Below, piece after piece: positions 54,608 to 62,743 of a DNA stretch of 64,000 nt. Source of the DNA: Rhodanobacteraceae bacterium (lineage in GTDB: Bacteria > Pseudomonadota > Gammaproteobacteria > Xanthomonadales > Rhodanobacteraceae). A program made the position numbers and the translations under genes. The stretch covers positions 2,791,001 to 2,855,000 of the forward strand of contig CP126120.1 in assembly GCA_030123585.1 (NCBI GenBank). Reading direction: 5' to 3'. The first letter of the stretch is position 1. Each line of letters opens with the position of its first letter. The notes beneath the pieces are model-generated. The model was not told where the DNA came from. It did not search any database and saw only the letters and a list, made by a program, of their open reading frames with translations.

Positions 54608-55861
54608 TTACTCCGTAATGCCCTTCAGCACCGCGAACGCCTTGGGGTAGGCCGGGGCGCAGTCGGCGCGCACGTGGCACGCGAACCCGATCTGTCCGGT
54701 GTCGGCGTAACGCTCCTTCAACAACTGGATGCTGACCGCTTCGCGCATGTAGAACGTGAAGCCGCTGAAGTCACCGACGAACGCATCCGAGCCGCTGGAG
54801 TCCGTGGGCATCTGCGAGCTGGCGATGAACTGCCAATTCGCCAGCGCATCCGGACGGCGCAACGGCTGGTGCGTGGTGTCCGCGAGGTTGGCGATGGTTT
54901 CGTCATCCACGGTGGACACAATGGCAGCGGTGGGCATGGGTGCATCTGCTTCCGCAATCAGCCGCCGCGCCTTGACGAACGGCTTGTAGTCGGTCAGTGC
55001 GCCCACTGCATCCACCTCGTTGATGCCAGCAACGAACTTCAAGCCCAGCGGGATGGGTGCAGCACCCGAGCCGTACAGACCCGTGCTGTCCAGCTTCTTG
55101 GCGAATGCGGCAGCGATGGCCGTCTGCAACGCCGCCTCCATGCCGGGTGCATCCTGCAACAGTTCGCGCGACACCTTGAAGATGAAGGCGAGGCTGTGCG
55201 GGGTGATGGTGAGTCCCCGGAAGGTCGGGTCGCTCTCCGCCAGCGCGGCATTCTCTTCACGCCATGCCGCCGTGGGCAGGGTGTCGATAGCCGCGACCTT
55301 GAAGCTGTCCGCCTGCGTGTTGAGCACTGCCACGTTGGCGCCCGCTTGCAACAGGCTGGACGCGGGCACCAGCGCGGACAGGATGCCGGGAAGCAGAACC
55401 GTCGGCACGGCGTAGCCGCCCGTGCTGTTCGTACCTTCCGACAACGCCGCCTGCACTGCCTGCGAGGTGCGCATGCCCGCAATGCCGCGCACAAACTCCG
55501 TGAGCTGCATCGGTTCCGCTGCGGGATCCGCTACCGCGCGCGGGTTGACGCTGGCGAGCCGTGCGGCAATGGTGCCCGCGTGGCCCAGGTCGCCCTTGCG
55601 CAGCATGACGCCTACGGCGCGGCCTTGCTGGTCGTGCAGGGTGGCGTCGGCTTGCGCATCGTTGGCCACAGTTACGCCCGTGCTGCGGGTAGCCTGATCC
55701 GCCGCGTGCTGTTCGAGGGCTTCCACGCGGGATTGAAGTTCGCGGCCCTGCTCGTTGGTCTTGTCCGCGAAGGCTCGGACTTCGTCCGTTACCTTGGTGA
55801 GGTCAGCTTGGATGCGGTCCCGCTGGTCGCGCAGGTCCTGCGCAGTGATGGTGATAGGCAT
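54608..55861 (-). CDS. HK97-fold major capsid protein
   Basis: The 417-residue protein has an N-terminal coiled-coil scaffold-like part (about 1-110: DLRDQRDRIQADLTKVTDEV). The capsid domain follows, with EGTNSTGGYAVPTVLLPGIL, AAWREENAALAESDPTFRGL, SRELLQDAPGMEAALQTAIA and SGSDAFVGDFSGFTFYMRE, typical of HK97-type capsids. The delta domain usually needs a prohead protease, which is absent here. The start at 55861 is chosen over an upstream ATG because the family begins near MPITITAQDLRDQRD. Confidence 0.9.
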   Translation of the reverse strand: MPITITAQDLRDQRDRIQADLTKVTDEVRAFADKTNEQGRELQSRVEALEQHAADQATRSTGVTVANDAQADATLHDQQGRAVGVMLRKGDLGHAGTIAARLASVNPRAVADPAAEPMQLTEFVRGIAGMRTSQAVQAALSEGTNSTGGYAVPTVLLPGILSALVPASSLLQAGANVAVLNTQADSFKVAAIDTLPTAAWREENAALAESDPTFRGLTITPHSLAFIFKVSRELLQDAPGMEAALQTAIAAAFAKKLDSTGLYGSGAAPIPLGLKFVAGINEVDAVGALTDYKPFVKARRLIAEADAPMPTAAIVSTVDDETIANLADTTHQPLRRPDALANWQFIASSQMPTDSSGSDAFVGDFSGFTFYMREAVSIQLLKERYADTGQIGFACHVRADCAPAYPKAFAVLKGITE

Positions 55862-55906
55862 GGTGGTGTCTCCAATGAAGGAAAAGAGGGGAATGGGTAT
55901 TGCAGG

Positions 55907-56029
55907 CTGGATCACCCGAGCCTCTTCGCCAGCGTCGCGCATGGCGGTTTGCATACCACACGGCAGGATCACCCGTGCCGCCCCCGCAGCGCCAAGCATG
56001 CGGTGCCGTTGTCGCAGGATCGCCCGTGC
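55907..56029 (-). repeat. Three imperfect direct repeats upstream of the capsid gene
   Basis: GCAGGATCACCCGTGC (55963), GCAGGATCGCCCGTGC (56014) and a weaker GGCTGGATCACCCGAG (near 55906) are spaced 57 and 51 bp apart in the leader of the capsid gene. They may be binding sites for a regulator of the late genes. No protein is known to bind them. Confidence 0.5.
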
Positions 56030-56085
56030 AGCAACGTTTGGTCGGGGCGGATTTACGCACCGCGCGCGCATGATGGTCACGAGCC

Positions 56086-56358
56086 TCAATGGAAGGCGCG
56101 CGGCTGCATTTGAATCGAGCCGCAGCGCTTCAAGCTGCCGGTGTAGTCCTTGGTGGCAAGCTCAATCAGCGGTGCGGGATTCAGCGTCAGGCTGATTACA
56201 AGATGCTCGCCGCGGTCGAGGGCTTCCGCGACCTTGGCCGCTAGTTCGGGGTCTTGTCCGTGGATATTGACGATCATTTCATCTGCCATCCGTAGTGCTG
56301 CCTTGGTGAAGGTTTCCGCTGTGTCTTTCGCGGTGAGCGGCGGGGTAGTGGGTTGCAT
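56086..56358 (-). CDS. Hypothetical protein of the element (90 aa)
   Basis: The protein starts MQPTTPPLTAKDTAETFTKA and continues with an amphipathic helix and a beta-rich segment HLVISLTLNPAPLIELATKDYTGSL. No family is recognised. Its pattern suggests a small globular protein. An upstream Met (56373) is possible. It lies between the 117-aa gene and the capsid gene on the same strand. Confidence 0.6.
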   Translation of the reverse strand: MQPTTPPLTAKDTAETFTKAALRMADEMIVNIHGQDPELAAKVAEALDRGEHLVISLTLNPAPLIELATKDYTGSLKRCGSIQMQPRAFH

Positions 56359-56385
56359 GGGTGCGTCCTCCATTGGGGAACAGGG

Positions 56386-56739
56386 CTAGGGCTGCGTGCG
56401 CCGCCTTGTACGGGCGTTCCGAGGCGTGGGCGGGTAACTGGGGCGGCTCCCGGTTGCGGGGCGCGCTACATGCGGCGGGATGGCGTGCCATGTTTGCGCC
56501 CGCGCGCTGGGCTTCTCGTAGCGTGTATCCGGCACGCCGCCTGCGAAGGTCTGGACAGTTTTCACGCCGGGCAAAATGGCTTGCGCAACCCGAATCGCGC
56601 CGGTCATGTTGCAGGCGCAGTGCGCGGGGAGGTCGAGGGCTAACGTGGTGTCGTCCAGCACGCGCCAGCCGCAGAAGCCAGTACCTAGCGCGCGGCTCCA
56701 CGCCTCGGGCGGATGGGCTGATTGATCGGGGTTAGTCAT
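56386..56739 (-). CDS. Hypothetical protein of the element (117 aa)
   Basis: The protein starts MTNPDQSAHPPEAWSRALG after a strong AAGGAGTG ribosome site. A middle part with NMTGAIRVAQAILPGVKTVQ could be a small alpha/beta domain, and the tail is Arg/Pro-rich. No known family is recognised. Confidence 0.6.
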   Translation of the reverse strand: MTNPDQSAHPPEAWSRALGTGFCGWRVLDDTTLALDLPAHCACNMTGAIRVAQAILPGVKTVQTFAGGVPDTRYEKPSARAQTWHAIPPHVARPATGSRPSYPPTPRNARTRRRTQP

Positions 56740-56787
56740 TGCTGCACTCCTTGACGGGACGGGGTGTGGTTTTCCAAAACGCACGCG

Positions 56788-56964
56788 GCGACTCGCGCGA
56801 CTTGCGCGACTTGTTGCTGCGCTTGGGTTTGGGCAAGTCGCGCGCCTCGGGCAACTCGTGCGACTCGCGGAGGGCATGCGGAGCGAGTCGCGCAAGGCGC
56901 GGAACCCTTGCGACTCGCGGAAAGCTAAGCGGGGCGCCGAGTCGCGCGAGTCGCACAAGTCGCG
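56788..56964. repeat. Iteron-like array of 9-bp repeats CGACTCGCG / CGCGAGTCG
   Basis: About eleven copies of the nonamer occur in both orientations. There is a tandem block at 56789-56815 (CGACTCGCG, CGACTTGCG, CGACTTGTT) and copies near 56835, 56852-56869, 56884 and 56911. A tandem block in the opposite orientation at 56938-56964 reads CGAGTCGCG, CGAGTCGCA, CAAGTCGCG. The array lies just after the primase gene, as expected for a replication origin bound by the element's Rep/primase. Confidence 0.7.
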
Positions 56965-56982
56965 CCGGGGTTCGCTGCGGGG

Positions 56983-59124
56983 TCACGTCGCACTCCCCTT
57001 GCTAGTCGGCGGTGGAGGCGGCAATGGATTCAGCCGATATTTGCGCTCGGGCCAGCCTCCACCTTCGCGCGGGGTTTCGAGCACTTCCACCATTTGGGCG
57101 TCACACAACCTTTGCACCGCGGCATCCAGCTCTTTCGCCGACGGCTTTTTCAACGCTTCGCGGAGTGCTTCCCGCGCCATGGTCTGCCCGCGCGCGTGGC
57201 GGAGTAGTTCGACAATCTGCTCGCCAAGGCTGCCGACCTTCGCCGCGTCCGCTTCTTCTTTCGGCGTGCTGAATACGACGCGCGTTGAATCGCAACAGTA
57301 GTCAAGCCACGCGAGCGCGGCGGTCATGTGGGCGGCGGTGATCTGATCGCTGCAATCGAGCAGGGCAAACGTCAATGCGAGCCGCCACGCATACGGCGGG
57401 TAGCGCTCGACCAGCCCGCGCAGCTTCGCAGGCATTCCAAGCCCCCGCTTGTGTTCAAGGTAGAACTTCGCATAGATCGCTTTCGCGTCGCCGGTTGCTG
57501 AAATCTCGCCCGGAAGCTTTGCGTGTTCGATTGCTGCGAGCAGTGCTCGCGCAAACTGGGTTACGGTCTCTTCGGGCGTGCGCTTCGGAAACACCACAAC
57601 GCCGAGCCGCTCCGCGAAGCAGAACAGGAACCGATTGGCGAAGCCGTTTGTAAGCTCGTTCGACTTCAGCGACGCAAGCAATTCCGTTGGCGTGATGCAC
57701 GCATGGATTGAAATATGCGGATTGCTCGCGCGGGTGCGGTTCGTCTTGGTCGCCGGCGCCAGGTCCTTGCCGTCCCACGCGGTGCGCAACGCTGCCGACA
57801 GCGTGTTGCCTTCGCGCGCGGATTGCTTCAACAGGTTGACGAGTTCATCTTCAACGACGAACAAGCGCTTGTCGGCGACGCCGCCATCAATCGGCAAGCC
57901 GTCCTTGTCCACCATGTCGGATTTATCGCGGATCAGCCACGCCAACCCTTCGCGGCTTGATAACCCGCCGTCGTGGTAGTTGCCGCATGCCCATTGCCCT
58001 GCCAGCGGGTTGCGCAGGCGTTCGGCTTCCGCGCGGATGCGGTTTACCAATTCGAGCGCCATTCCTTTGCCACCGACACCGCTACGGCCGACATGGATGG
58101 AGTAGATGCGCGCATGGTGCGTGCCATTGCCGACGTAGGCTTGCCGGGTGCGCCCGAGTGCTGCGGAAGCGAATGCCAGGAACGCTAACCCGGTCGCTGC
58201 GGGGTGCACTTCGGTTCCATCGCTGGCCGCGCGCATGATCTCGCCGGTTAGGCCGTAGTACATGGATGGGGTGACTTGCGGGCCTTTGATTGGCGGCAGG
58301 TCTTCATGCTCGCCGTCTTGCCCTTCTACGGCGAGCTTTCTTCGCGGATTGACCCAGCCGCGCTTTTGCGCTTCCGCGAATACTCCTTGATAGCCTGCGC
58401 GGTCGCATTGGAACGTGCGCCATCTGCGCGCGTCGCAGGGCTTCCATTTGTCGGACGTCTGCGACCATTCCAACCATAGCGATCGCCCACGCGCGCCAAG
58501 CTCTTGCAAGCAGTGGCCAACGCGGATCCATAGCTCGTAGTCGTCGGCTGGAATGGCGGTCAGCGCGGATCGCAGGTCGGCAACGGTGCTGTCGTCCACG
58601 TAGCCCGCAGGCTCCGCAACGGGTTCAAGCGGGCGCATCTGCTCGACCAGCATTGCCAGCGGTCCCGCGCAATCCACAATCGGTGCATCGCGCACCACGT
58701 CGCCGGTGAATATCATGTGCCGAGCGCTTGAATATGCTTCGACGTTCCCGCGCTTCATGCCATGCGCAAGGCTGCCACGCAGGACAACGTGATACCCGCG
58801 ACCGCTGCGGCTGCGCTCGGTGTAGGTATTGAACTGTTCGAGGATGCGCGCGTGTGCCTTGCGGTCGGCGTCGCTGGCGGGCTTCTCCGGCTTGTCGTCA
58901 AGGTCAACGATGCAATACGGGTCGGACTCCGCAAGCACGAAGCCAATGGACAGACCTTGCGCCGCCGCGAACGCGCGAGCCTCGTCAAAGGTTGCCCACG
59001 TGCTGGCATCGCTGACGCTCGCCAGTTGTCCGGTGCGCGGGTTGACTGGCGCTTTGTCGGCGCGGGCTGCGACCCATTGCGGCAGCGCGCGTAGCTCTTG
59101 CGGGATACGGTCGTAGGCATTCAT
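56983..59124 (-). CDS. Primase/ATPase replication protein (DUF3987 type)
   Basis: The 713-residue protein has an N-terminal primase-polymerase-like part (about 1-160: AAAQGLSIGFVLAESD, YCIVDLDDKPEKP, SGRGYHVVLRG) and a PriCT-2-like segment (about 175-240: IPADDYELWIRVGHCLQELG). A large DUF3987-type ATPase domain follows, with a P-loop-like VGRSGVGGKGMAL and RLFVVEDELVNLLKQS, and a C-terminal winged-helix-like end. Such proteins replicate satellites and plasmids. It overlaps the 143-aa gene by four bases. Confidence 0.85.
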   Translation of the reverse strand: MNAYDRIPQELRALPQWVAARADKAPVNPRTGQLASVSDASTWATFDEARAFAAAQGLSIGFVLAESDPYCIVDLDDKPEKPASDADRKAHARILEQFNTYTERSRSGRGYHVVLRGSLAHGMKRGNVEAYSSARHMIFTGDVVRDAPIVDCAGPLAMLVEQMRPLEPVAEPAGYVDDSTVADLRSALTAIPADDYELWIRVGHCLQELGARGRSLWLEWSQTSDKWKPCDARRWRTFQCDRAGYQGVFAEAQKRGWVNPRRKLAVEGQDGEHEDLPPIKGPQVTPSMYYGLTGEIMRAASDGTEVHPAATGLAFLAFASAALGRTRQAYVGNGTHHARIYSIHVGRSGVGGKGMALELVNRIRAEAERLRNPLAGQWACGNYHDGGLSSREGLAWLIRDKSDMVDKDGLPIDGGVADKRLFVVEDELVNLLKQSAREGNTLSAALRTAWDGKDLAPATKTNRTRASNPHISIHACITPTELLASLKSNELTNGFANRFLFCFAERLGVVVFPKRTPEETVTQFARALLAAIEHAKLPGEISATGDAKAIYAKFYLEHKRGLGMPAKLRGLVERYPPYAWRLALTFALLDCSDQITAAHMTAALAWLDYCCDSTRVVFSTPKEEADAAKVGSLGEQIVELLRHARGQTMAREALREALKKPSAKELDAAVQRLCDAQMVEVLETPREGGGWPERKYRLNPLPPPPPTSKGSAT

Positions 59125-59552
59125 TGCCGAGGCTCTCCCATCAGCCACGGTGGGATTGCGACGCCATGCGATTTGCACAGGGCGATGAGGTTCTCGACGA
59201 TCTGCACCGCACCGGCAAGCAACGCGTCGCGCTTCTCGACCTCGGTTTGCAGCCGCTTGACGTCGCTCTCCGATAAGTCGCCGTGCGCGATCTGTTTCCC
59301 CAGCAGGACGCGTAGCCAAATCTTGGTCGCCGCCTTTTCGCGCTGGGTGCCATGCTTGCGGTCGTATTTCGAAAGCTCCGCGTCCATGCCCTCGTAGATC
59401 GCCATGCACGCACTGCGGATCATTTCGAGGTCGGGGCGCTTGCGCTTGGCCTCGCCCTCAATGAACGGCACCTGTTCCTGTAGGAGCATTGCCAGCTTGC
59501 GCGCGAGCGCTCGGCGGGCAACCGCTTCCGCTTCTTTCTCCAAGGGCGTCAT
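59121..59552 (-). CDS. Hypothetical helical protein (143 aa)
   Basis: The protein is mostly alpha-helical, with KEAEAVARRALARKLAMLLQ and SDVKRLQTEVEKRDALLAGA suggesting coiled coil. No family is recognised. It overlaps the primase start by four bases and the AlpA-like stop by four, so it is part of the replication operon. Confidence 0.7.
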   Translation of the reverse strand: MTPLEKEAEAVARRALARKLAMLLQEQVPFIEGEAKRKRPDLEMIRSACMAIYEGMDAELSKYDRKHGTQREKAATKIWLRVLLGKQIAHGDLSESDVKRLQTEVEKRDALLAGAVQIVENLIALCKSHGVAIPPWLMGEPRQ

Positions 59553-59773
59553 GCGCTTTGCCTCTCACGCGAGCAGTAGGAAATCGGATGGCCTGCATCC
59601 GACTCCGCTTGCATGTGGTCAACCCATGCTTCAACGTCAGCAGGGCGCGCAAAGCGTCGCCGACCTACAAGAAAGGTCTTGAGGTCGCCCGCGTTGATCG
59701 CGGCGTAAATCAGTTGGAGGGATTCGCCGGTCGCTTCCGCGATCTCGGCCATGGACAACTTGAGCTTTTGCAT
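59549..59773 (-). CDS. AlpA-like excisionase / MerR-type HTH protein
   Basis: The 74-residue protein has a helix-turn-helix KLSMAEIAEATGESLQLIYA and wing GDLKTFLVGRRRFARPADVEAWV, the pattern of AlpA-type excisionases and helix-turn-helix DNA-binding proteins of mobile elements. It could control integrase direction or activate the element's operon. Confidence 0.82.
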   Translation of the reverse strand: MQKLKLSMAEIAEATGESLQLIYAAINAGDLKTFLVGRRRFARPADVEAWVDHMQAESDAGHPISYCSRERQSA

Positions 59774-59841
59774 CTCATCACCCGTTGCGACACGCCGCGA
59801 TGCGCGGCAGCGGGGTGGGATGCTACGGAGTGATTGCCAGC

Positions 59842-60180
59842 CTAATTATTGGAAGGGCAACGCTTCCGTTTGAGGCCTAGCTGTTCGCGCACGACAGTTA
59901 CGCGCGCCCTGAACGGCGTAAGCGTGGTGATGTAATCAGTTATGAAATTCGGCGCGCGCGCGTAAAGACCCCGGGCACTTGCACTCGGATCGCGCTTCAA
60001 CTGCTTCTCAATCCACTCGTTGATATCAGCCCGTCGCTTCTTGCGCGCGCCTGCCAGCCGCTTATCTTCGTTCGCTGCCTTCGGGCGCAGCGCGGTCTTT
60101 GTTATGCATAGCGCAGCCGCCAGCGCTTCCGCTTCCATGCTGCCGTAGGTGCGCCCGTCAATTTTGATCTTGCTGGTCAT
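59842..60180 (-). CDS. Hypothetical protein next to integrase (112 aa)
   Basis: The protein starts MTSKIKIDGRTYGSMEAEAL and ends with a basic KRKRCPSNN segment. The middle ADINEWIEKQLKRDPSASA suggests a small DNA-binding helical domain, though no family is recognised. It overlaps the integrase stop by four bases and is cotranscribed with it. A 68-bp gap follows before the AlpA-like gene. Confidence 0.65.
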   Translation of the reverse strand: MTSKIKIDGRTYGSMEAEALAAALCITKTALRPKAANEDKRLAGARKKRRADINEWIEKQLKRDPSASARGLYARAPNFITDYITTLTPFRARVTVVREQLGLKRKRCPSNN

Positions 60181-61307
60181 TTCCCGCCTCCCAGCAGCGC
60201 GACGGCTGCGGCCTTGTGCTCCGGTGCAAGGTGCGCGTAGCGAAGCGTCATTTTTAGATCGGCATGCCCCAGCAGCTCGCGCACCGTGTTGAGGTCCACG
60301 CCCGCCATGACCAGGTTGGACGCGAACGTATGGCGCAGGTCGTGCCAGCGAAAGTTCTCGATGCTGGCATCCTTCATCAGCGTGCCCCATGCGGTCTTGA
60401 AGCTATTGAACGGGAATAGCCGCCCCTCGGGTTGCTGGCGCTTCCATTGTTTCAGCACAGCCAGCGCTTCCGCATTGAGCGGGATATGCCGGGTCTTGCC
60501 GGACTTGGCAGTAGCAGCGCGCACCGTCAGCATCTTGCCGGGCAGGTTGACATCCTCCCATGTCAGCGCAACCAGCTCGCCATGCCGCAGGCCAGTATTC
60601 ACGCTAAGCAAGACCGCCGGCGTGAGGTGGTCGGCGAATACGTGCACGCCATCCGTTTTGGCGTCACGCGCAGCGAGCGCGGCCCGCAGCCGCTTGTTTT
60701 CGTCCTTGGACAAGTAGCGCACGCGGGCGTTATCGACCTTGGATTGTTTGACGCTGGCCAGCGGGTGCGCGTCCAGCATGCCCCACTTGCACGCGCGGTT
60801 GAGCGCGCTTTTCAGCATCGCCAGATTGCGGTTGCAAGTGCTGGTCTGCACGCCTGCCTTGATCCGCTTCGCGCGCCACTTCTCCACCGTCCATGCATTG
60901 ATTGCCGTCAGCGGCTTGTCGGCGAACTCCGCGAACATGGAAACGATGCGGTCGGCTTCCACGTCCCCTTGCCGCAGGTTGGCCTGTGCCCATGGGCGGA
61001 ACGCTTCATCAACGAACGCGCGCAGGGTTGTTGTCTTGGGCCGCGGCTTCGCGACCTCGGGCGTCCCATGCTGGGCGGCATCCGAAAGGATCGCGAGCGC
61101 TTGGGTGCGCGCAGCGGTCGCAGTCAGCGCGGGATACTTGCCCAGCGTGCGCCGCTTCCCGCGTGCCCATTGGACGATGAAGGATTTCACCCCGCTGGGC
61201 TGCACGCGCAGCACGAACCCGGTAAGGTCGGTGTCGCGCAGCTCGTAGGGCGCAGCTTGCGGGTGCGCAGCTTCCACCGCGCGCTGGGTTAGCTTTGCTC
61301 GTGCCAT
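60177..61307 (-). CDS. Tyrosine integrase of the element
   Basis: The 376-residue tyrosine recombinase has a P4-type N-terminal arm-binding domain (YELRDTDLTGFVLRVQPSG), a SAM-like core-binding domain (about 95-180) and a catalytic domain with Arg241 (TGLRHGEL), Lys271, His322 and Arg325 (HDLRHTFAS), His348 (LLGHAD) and nucleophile Tyr357 (TLRYAHL). All catalytic residues are intact. It ends close to attR. The start at 61307 (MARAKLTQRAVEAA) is used; a longer start would include the arm site. Confidence 0.95.
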   Translation of the reverse strand: MARAKLTQRAVEAAHPQAAPYELRDTDLTGFVLRVQPSGVKSFIVQWARGKRRTLGKYPALTATAARTQALAILSDAAQHGTPEVAKPRPKTTTLRAFVDEAFRPWAQANLRQGDVEADRIVSMFAEFADKPLTAINAWTVEKWRAKRIKAGVQTSTCNRNLAMLKSALNRACKWGMLDAHPLASVKQSKVDNARVRYLSKDENKRLRAALAARDAKTDGVHVFADHLTPAVLLSVNTGLRHGELVALTWEDVNLPGKMLTVRAATAKSGKTRHIPLNAEALAVLKQWKRQQPEGRLFPFNSFKTAWGTLMKDASIENFRWHDLRHTFASNLVMAGVDLNTVRELLGHADLKMTLRYAHLAPEHKAAAVALLGGGK

Positions 61308-61319
61308 GCGTGGACTCCC

Positions 61320-61342
61320 GTAAGTGCGAGGTAAGTGCAAAC
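61320..61342 (+). promoter_or_regulatory. Putative integrase arm-binding site, right
   Basis: GTAAGTGCG followed by AGGTAAGTGCAAAC, matching the left site (52442) at 21 of 23 positions, lies directly upstream of the integrase start and 91 bp inside attR. Binding here could also repress the integrase. Confidence 0.55.
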
Positions 61343-61433
61343 GGGATTATATGGCGGCATGCAGCGGAATGCCGCGACAAGTTAAGTTATTGAATTAGCT
61401 TATAACTAGTTGATACGCAACGCCGGCAGAATG

Positions 61434-61480
61434 GCATTCGTAATGCGTGGGTCGGGGGTTCGATTCCCTCTTCCGGCATA
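61434..61480 (+). repeat. attR (47-bp tRNA-Thr remnant)
   Basis: This is an identical copy of the attL core. It contains only the anticodon arm onward, so it is not a second tRNA gene. Chromosomal sequence resumes at 61481. Confidence 0.95.
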
Positions 61481-61595
61481 TCGCATTTCAAGCCTGAAAC
61501 GTTGCTGTGGCGCGGTTTTCGGCAGTCCGACGGAACAATGGCACAAGCTCGATTCGTCCGGAATCGGGCTTGTACCTGTGTACCCGCGTTTGCAT

Positions 61596-62498
61596 CTACC
61601 GGTCGTTGGACGGCACGCCGAGTTCGCGCAAGCGCTCGGTCGAGGGGACGAAGTAGTAGGCGCCGGTGAGTGGATGGGTGTAGCGCGTGAGCGCGTCGCG
61701 CACGCCGTGGGTCAGGCCGGCCATGCTCTCCAGCATCGCGGCCAGCGGCCGCTGCTCGGCGCAGAACCCGACAAACATGGTGCCGTGGCGGGTCGTGGTG
61801 CCAAACGGCATGTTGCGCCGGAAGACATGGCCGAAGGTTTCCTGGTCGGTGCGTGCGACGTGGGACGTTTCGGGCTTGTCGTCGAGTTCGATGCTGTCCG
61901 GTTTGGTGCGGCCCATGGCCTGCTCCTGATCGTGCACCGAAAGCGATTCCCACTCCGCCGAATCGTGGATCCATTTCTGCAACAACAACACGGTTCCGCC
62001 GGCGCCGGGGCGGTCTTGCGGGATGCAGACCACCTCGTGCGCATCGGCCAGCGACGGGTTCTCGGTTCCGTCCACGAACCCGGTGAGGTCGCGGTTGTGC
62101 CGATAGGCCCAGCTCGTCGTCTCGTCCGCAACCGATGCAAGGCCCTTGAGTTCGGCAATGACCTGGTGTGTCACATCGAACAGCACGTCGTAAGCGCTGC
62201 CGGACAGCCAGATGACGGCATCGTGCTGCGTGGCCGGCATCACGAAGCCATCCATCCCGGCAATCTCCTTGTTGAAGCCATGAAGTCCCGCGGGTGCGTC
62301 GTCGGGCGCGACCGAGCGCCACAGCTCTGGCCGGAAGCCAGCGACCAGGTTGACGCCGCCGGTGGTCAGCCTCGGCTCGCGCAGCGAGGCGATGGCGGAC
62401 ACCAGATCCCGTGCTTGTTGCCCGTCCGCAAGGTCCCACTCCAGATACGCATGGGATGCGGTGCCCAGACCGAATATGCCGCTCTGGCTCGTCTTCAT
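61596..62498 (-). CDS. Dyp-type peroxidase
   Basis: The 300-residue protein has the distal GXXDG motif in GFVDGTENPSLADA and a probable proximal His in ETFGHVFRRNMPFG, followed by RHGTMFVGFCAEQRPLAAML. Dyp-type peroxidases are haem enzymes that oxidise dyes and phenols with H2O2; cytoplasmic members without a signal peptide, as here, are of the YfeX type. The start at 62498 (MKTSQSGIFGLGTASHAYLE) is chosen by family length. It is the first chromosomal gene right of the element. Confidence 0.92.
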   Translation of the reverse strand: MKTSQSGIFGLGTASHAYLEWDLADGQQARDLVSAIASLREPRLTTGGVNLVAGFRPELWRSVAPDDAPAGLHGFNKEIAGMDGFVMPATQHDAVIWLSGSAYDVLFDVTHQVIAELKGLASVADETTSWAYRHNRDLTGFVDGTENPSLADAHEVVCIPQDRPGAGGTVLLLQKWIHDSAEWESLSVHDQEQAMGRTKPDSIELDDKPETSHVARTDQETFGHVFRRNMPFGTTTRHGTMFVGFCAEQRPLAAMLESMAGLTHGVRDALTRYTHPLTGAYYFVPSTERLRELGVPSNDR

Positions 62499-62743
62499 TC
62501 GCTCGTTCCCTTTGTCGAAACACTTGGGTTTGCGGAGGTGCGCCGCCGCCAGTCGTATCCGATCCCAATGCCCTATCTGACGCAACCGGCCTGCTGATGA
62601 TGCCGTCGATTTCGCGCCCGGCGAAAGGCATGATCGACGTTCGATCGAGGTCCTTCAACCACTGCAGCTTTGATCGCGGCGCCGTGTAGCGATCCGGCAT
62701 GACGTTGCTGAAACAAGGCTCATGCAGACGGGCACACGACCCG

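Larger units (their letters stand above)
52322..61480. mobile_element. Integrated satellite-like element in tRNA-Thr(CGT)
   Basis: The element of about 9.2 kb is bounded by identical 47-bp copies of the tRNA-Thr 3' half. From right to left on the minus strand it encodes integrase, a 112-residue protein, AlpA-like excisionase, a 143-residue protein, a DUF3987 primase/ATPase, two small proteins, an HK97-type capsid protein and a P27-type small terminase. On the plus strand at the left end are three cargo genes including a TIR-like and a membrane protein. Portal, large terminase, prohead protease and tail genes are absent. This suits a capsid-carrying phage satellite more than a prophage; a decayed prophage is the alternative. 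Confidence 0.85.

Noticed and set aside
54423..54650. 75-codon plus-strand gene between capsid and terminase
   Set aside because: It overlaps the capsid 3' end antisense, has no recognisable domain, and the late genes are all on the other strand.
56732..56986. 84-codon minus-strand frame over the 9-bp array
   Set aside because: The encoded Arg/Leu/Ser repeats follow from the 9-bp period. No family match or good start is seen, and the frame overlaps the start of the 117-aa gene.
61434..61480. Second tRNA-Thr gene
   Set aside because: Only the 3' half is present; no acceptor 5' strand or D arm precedes it.
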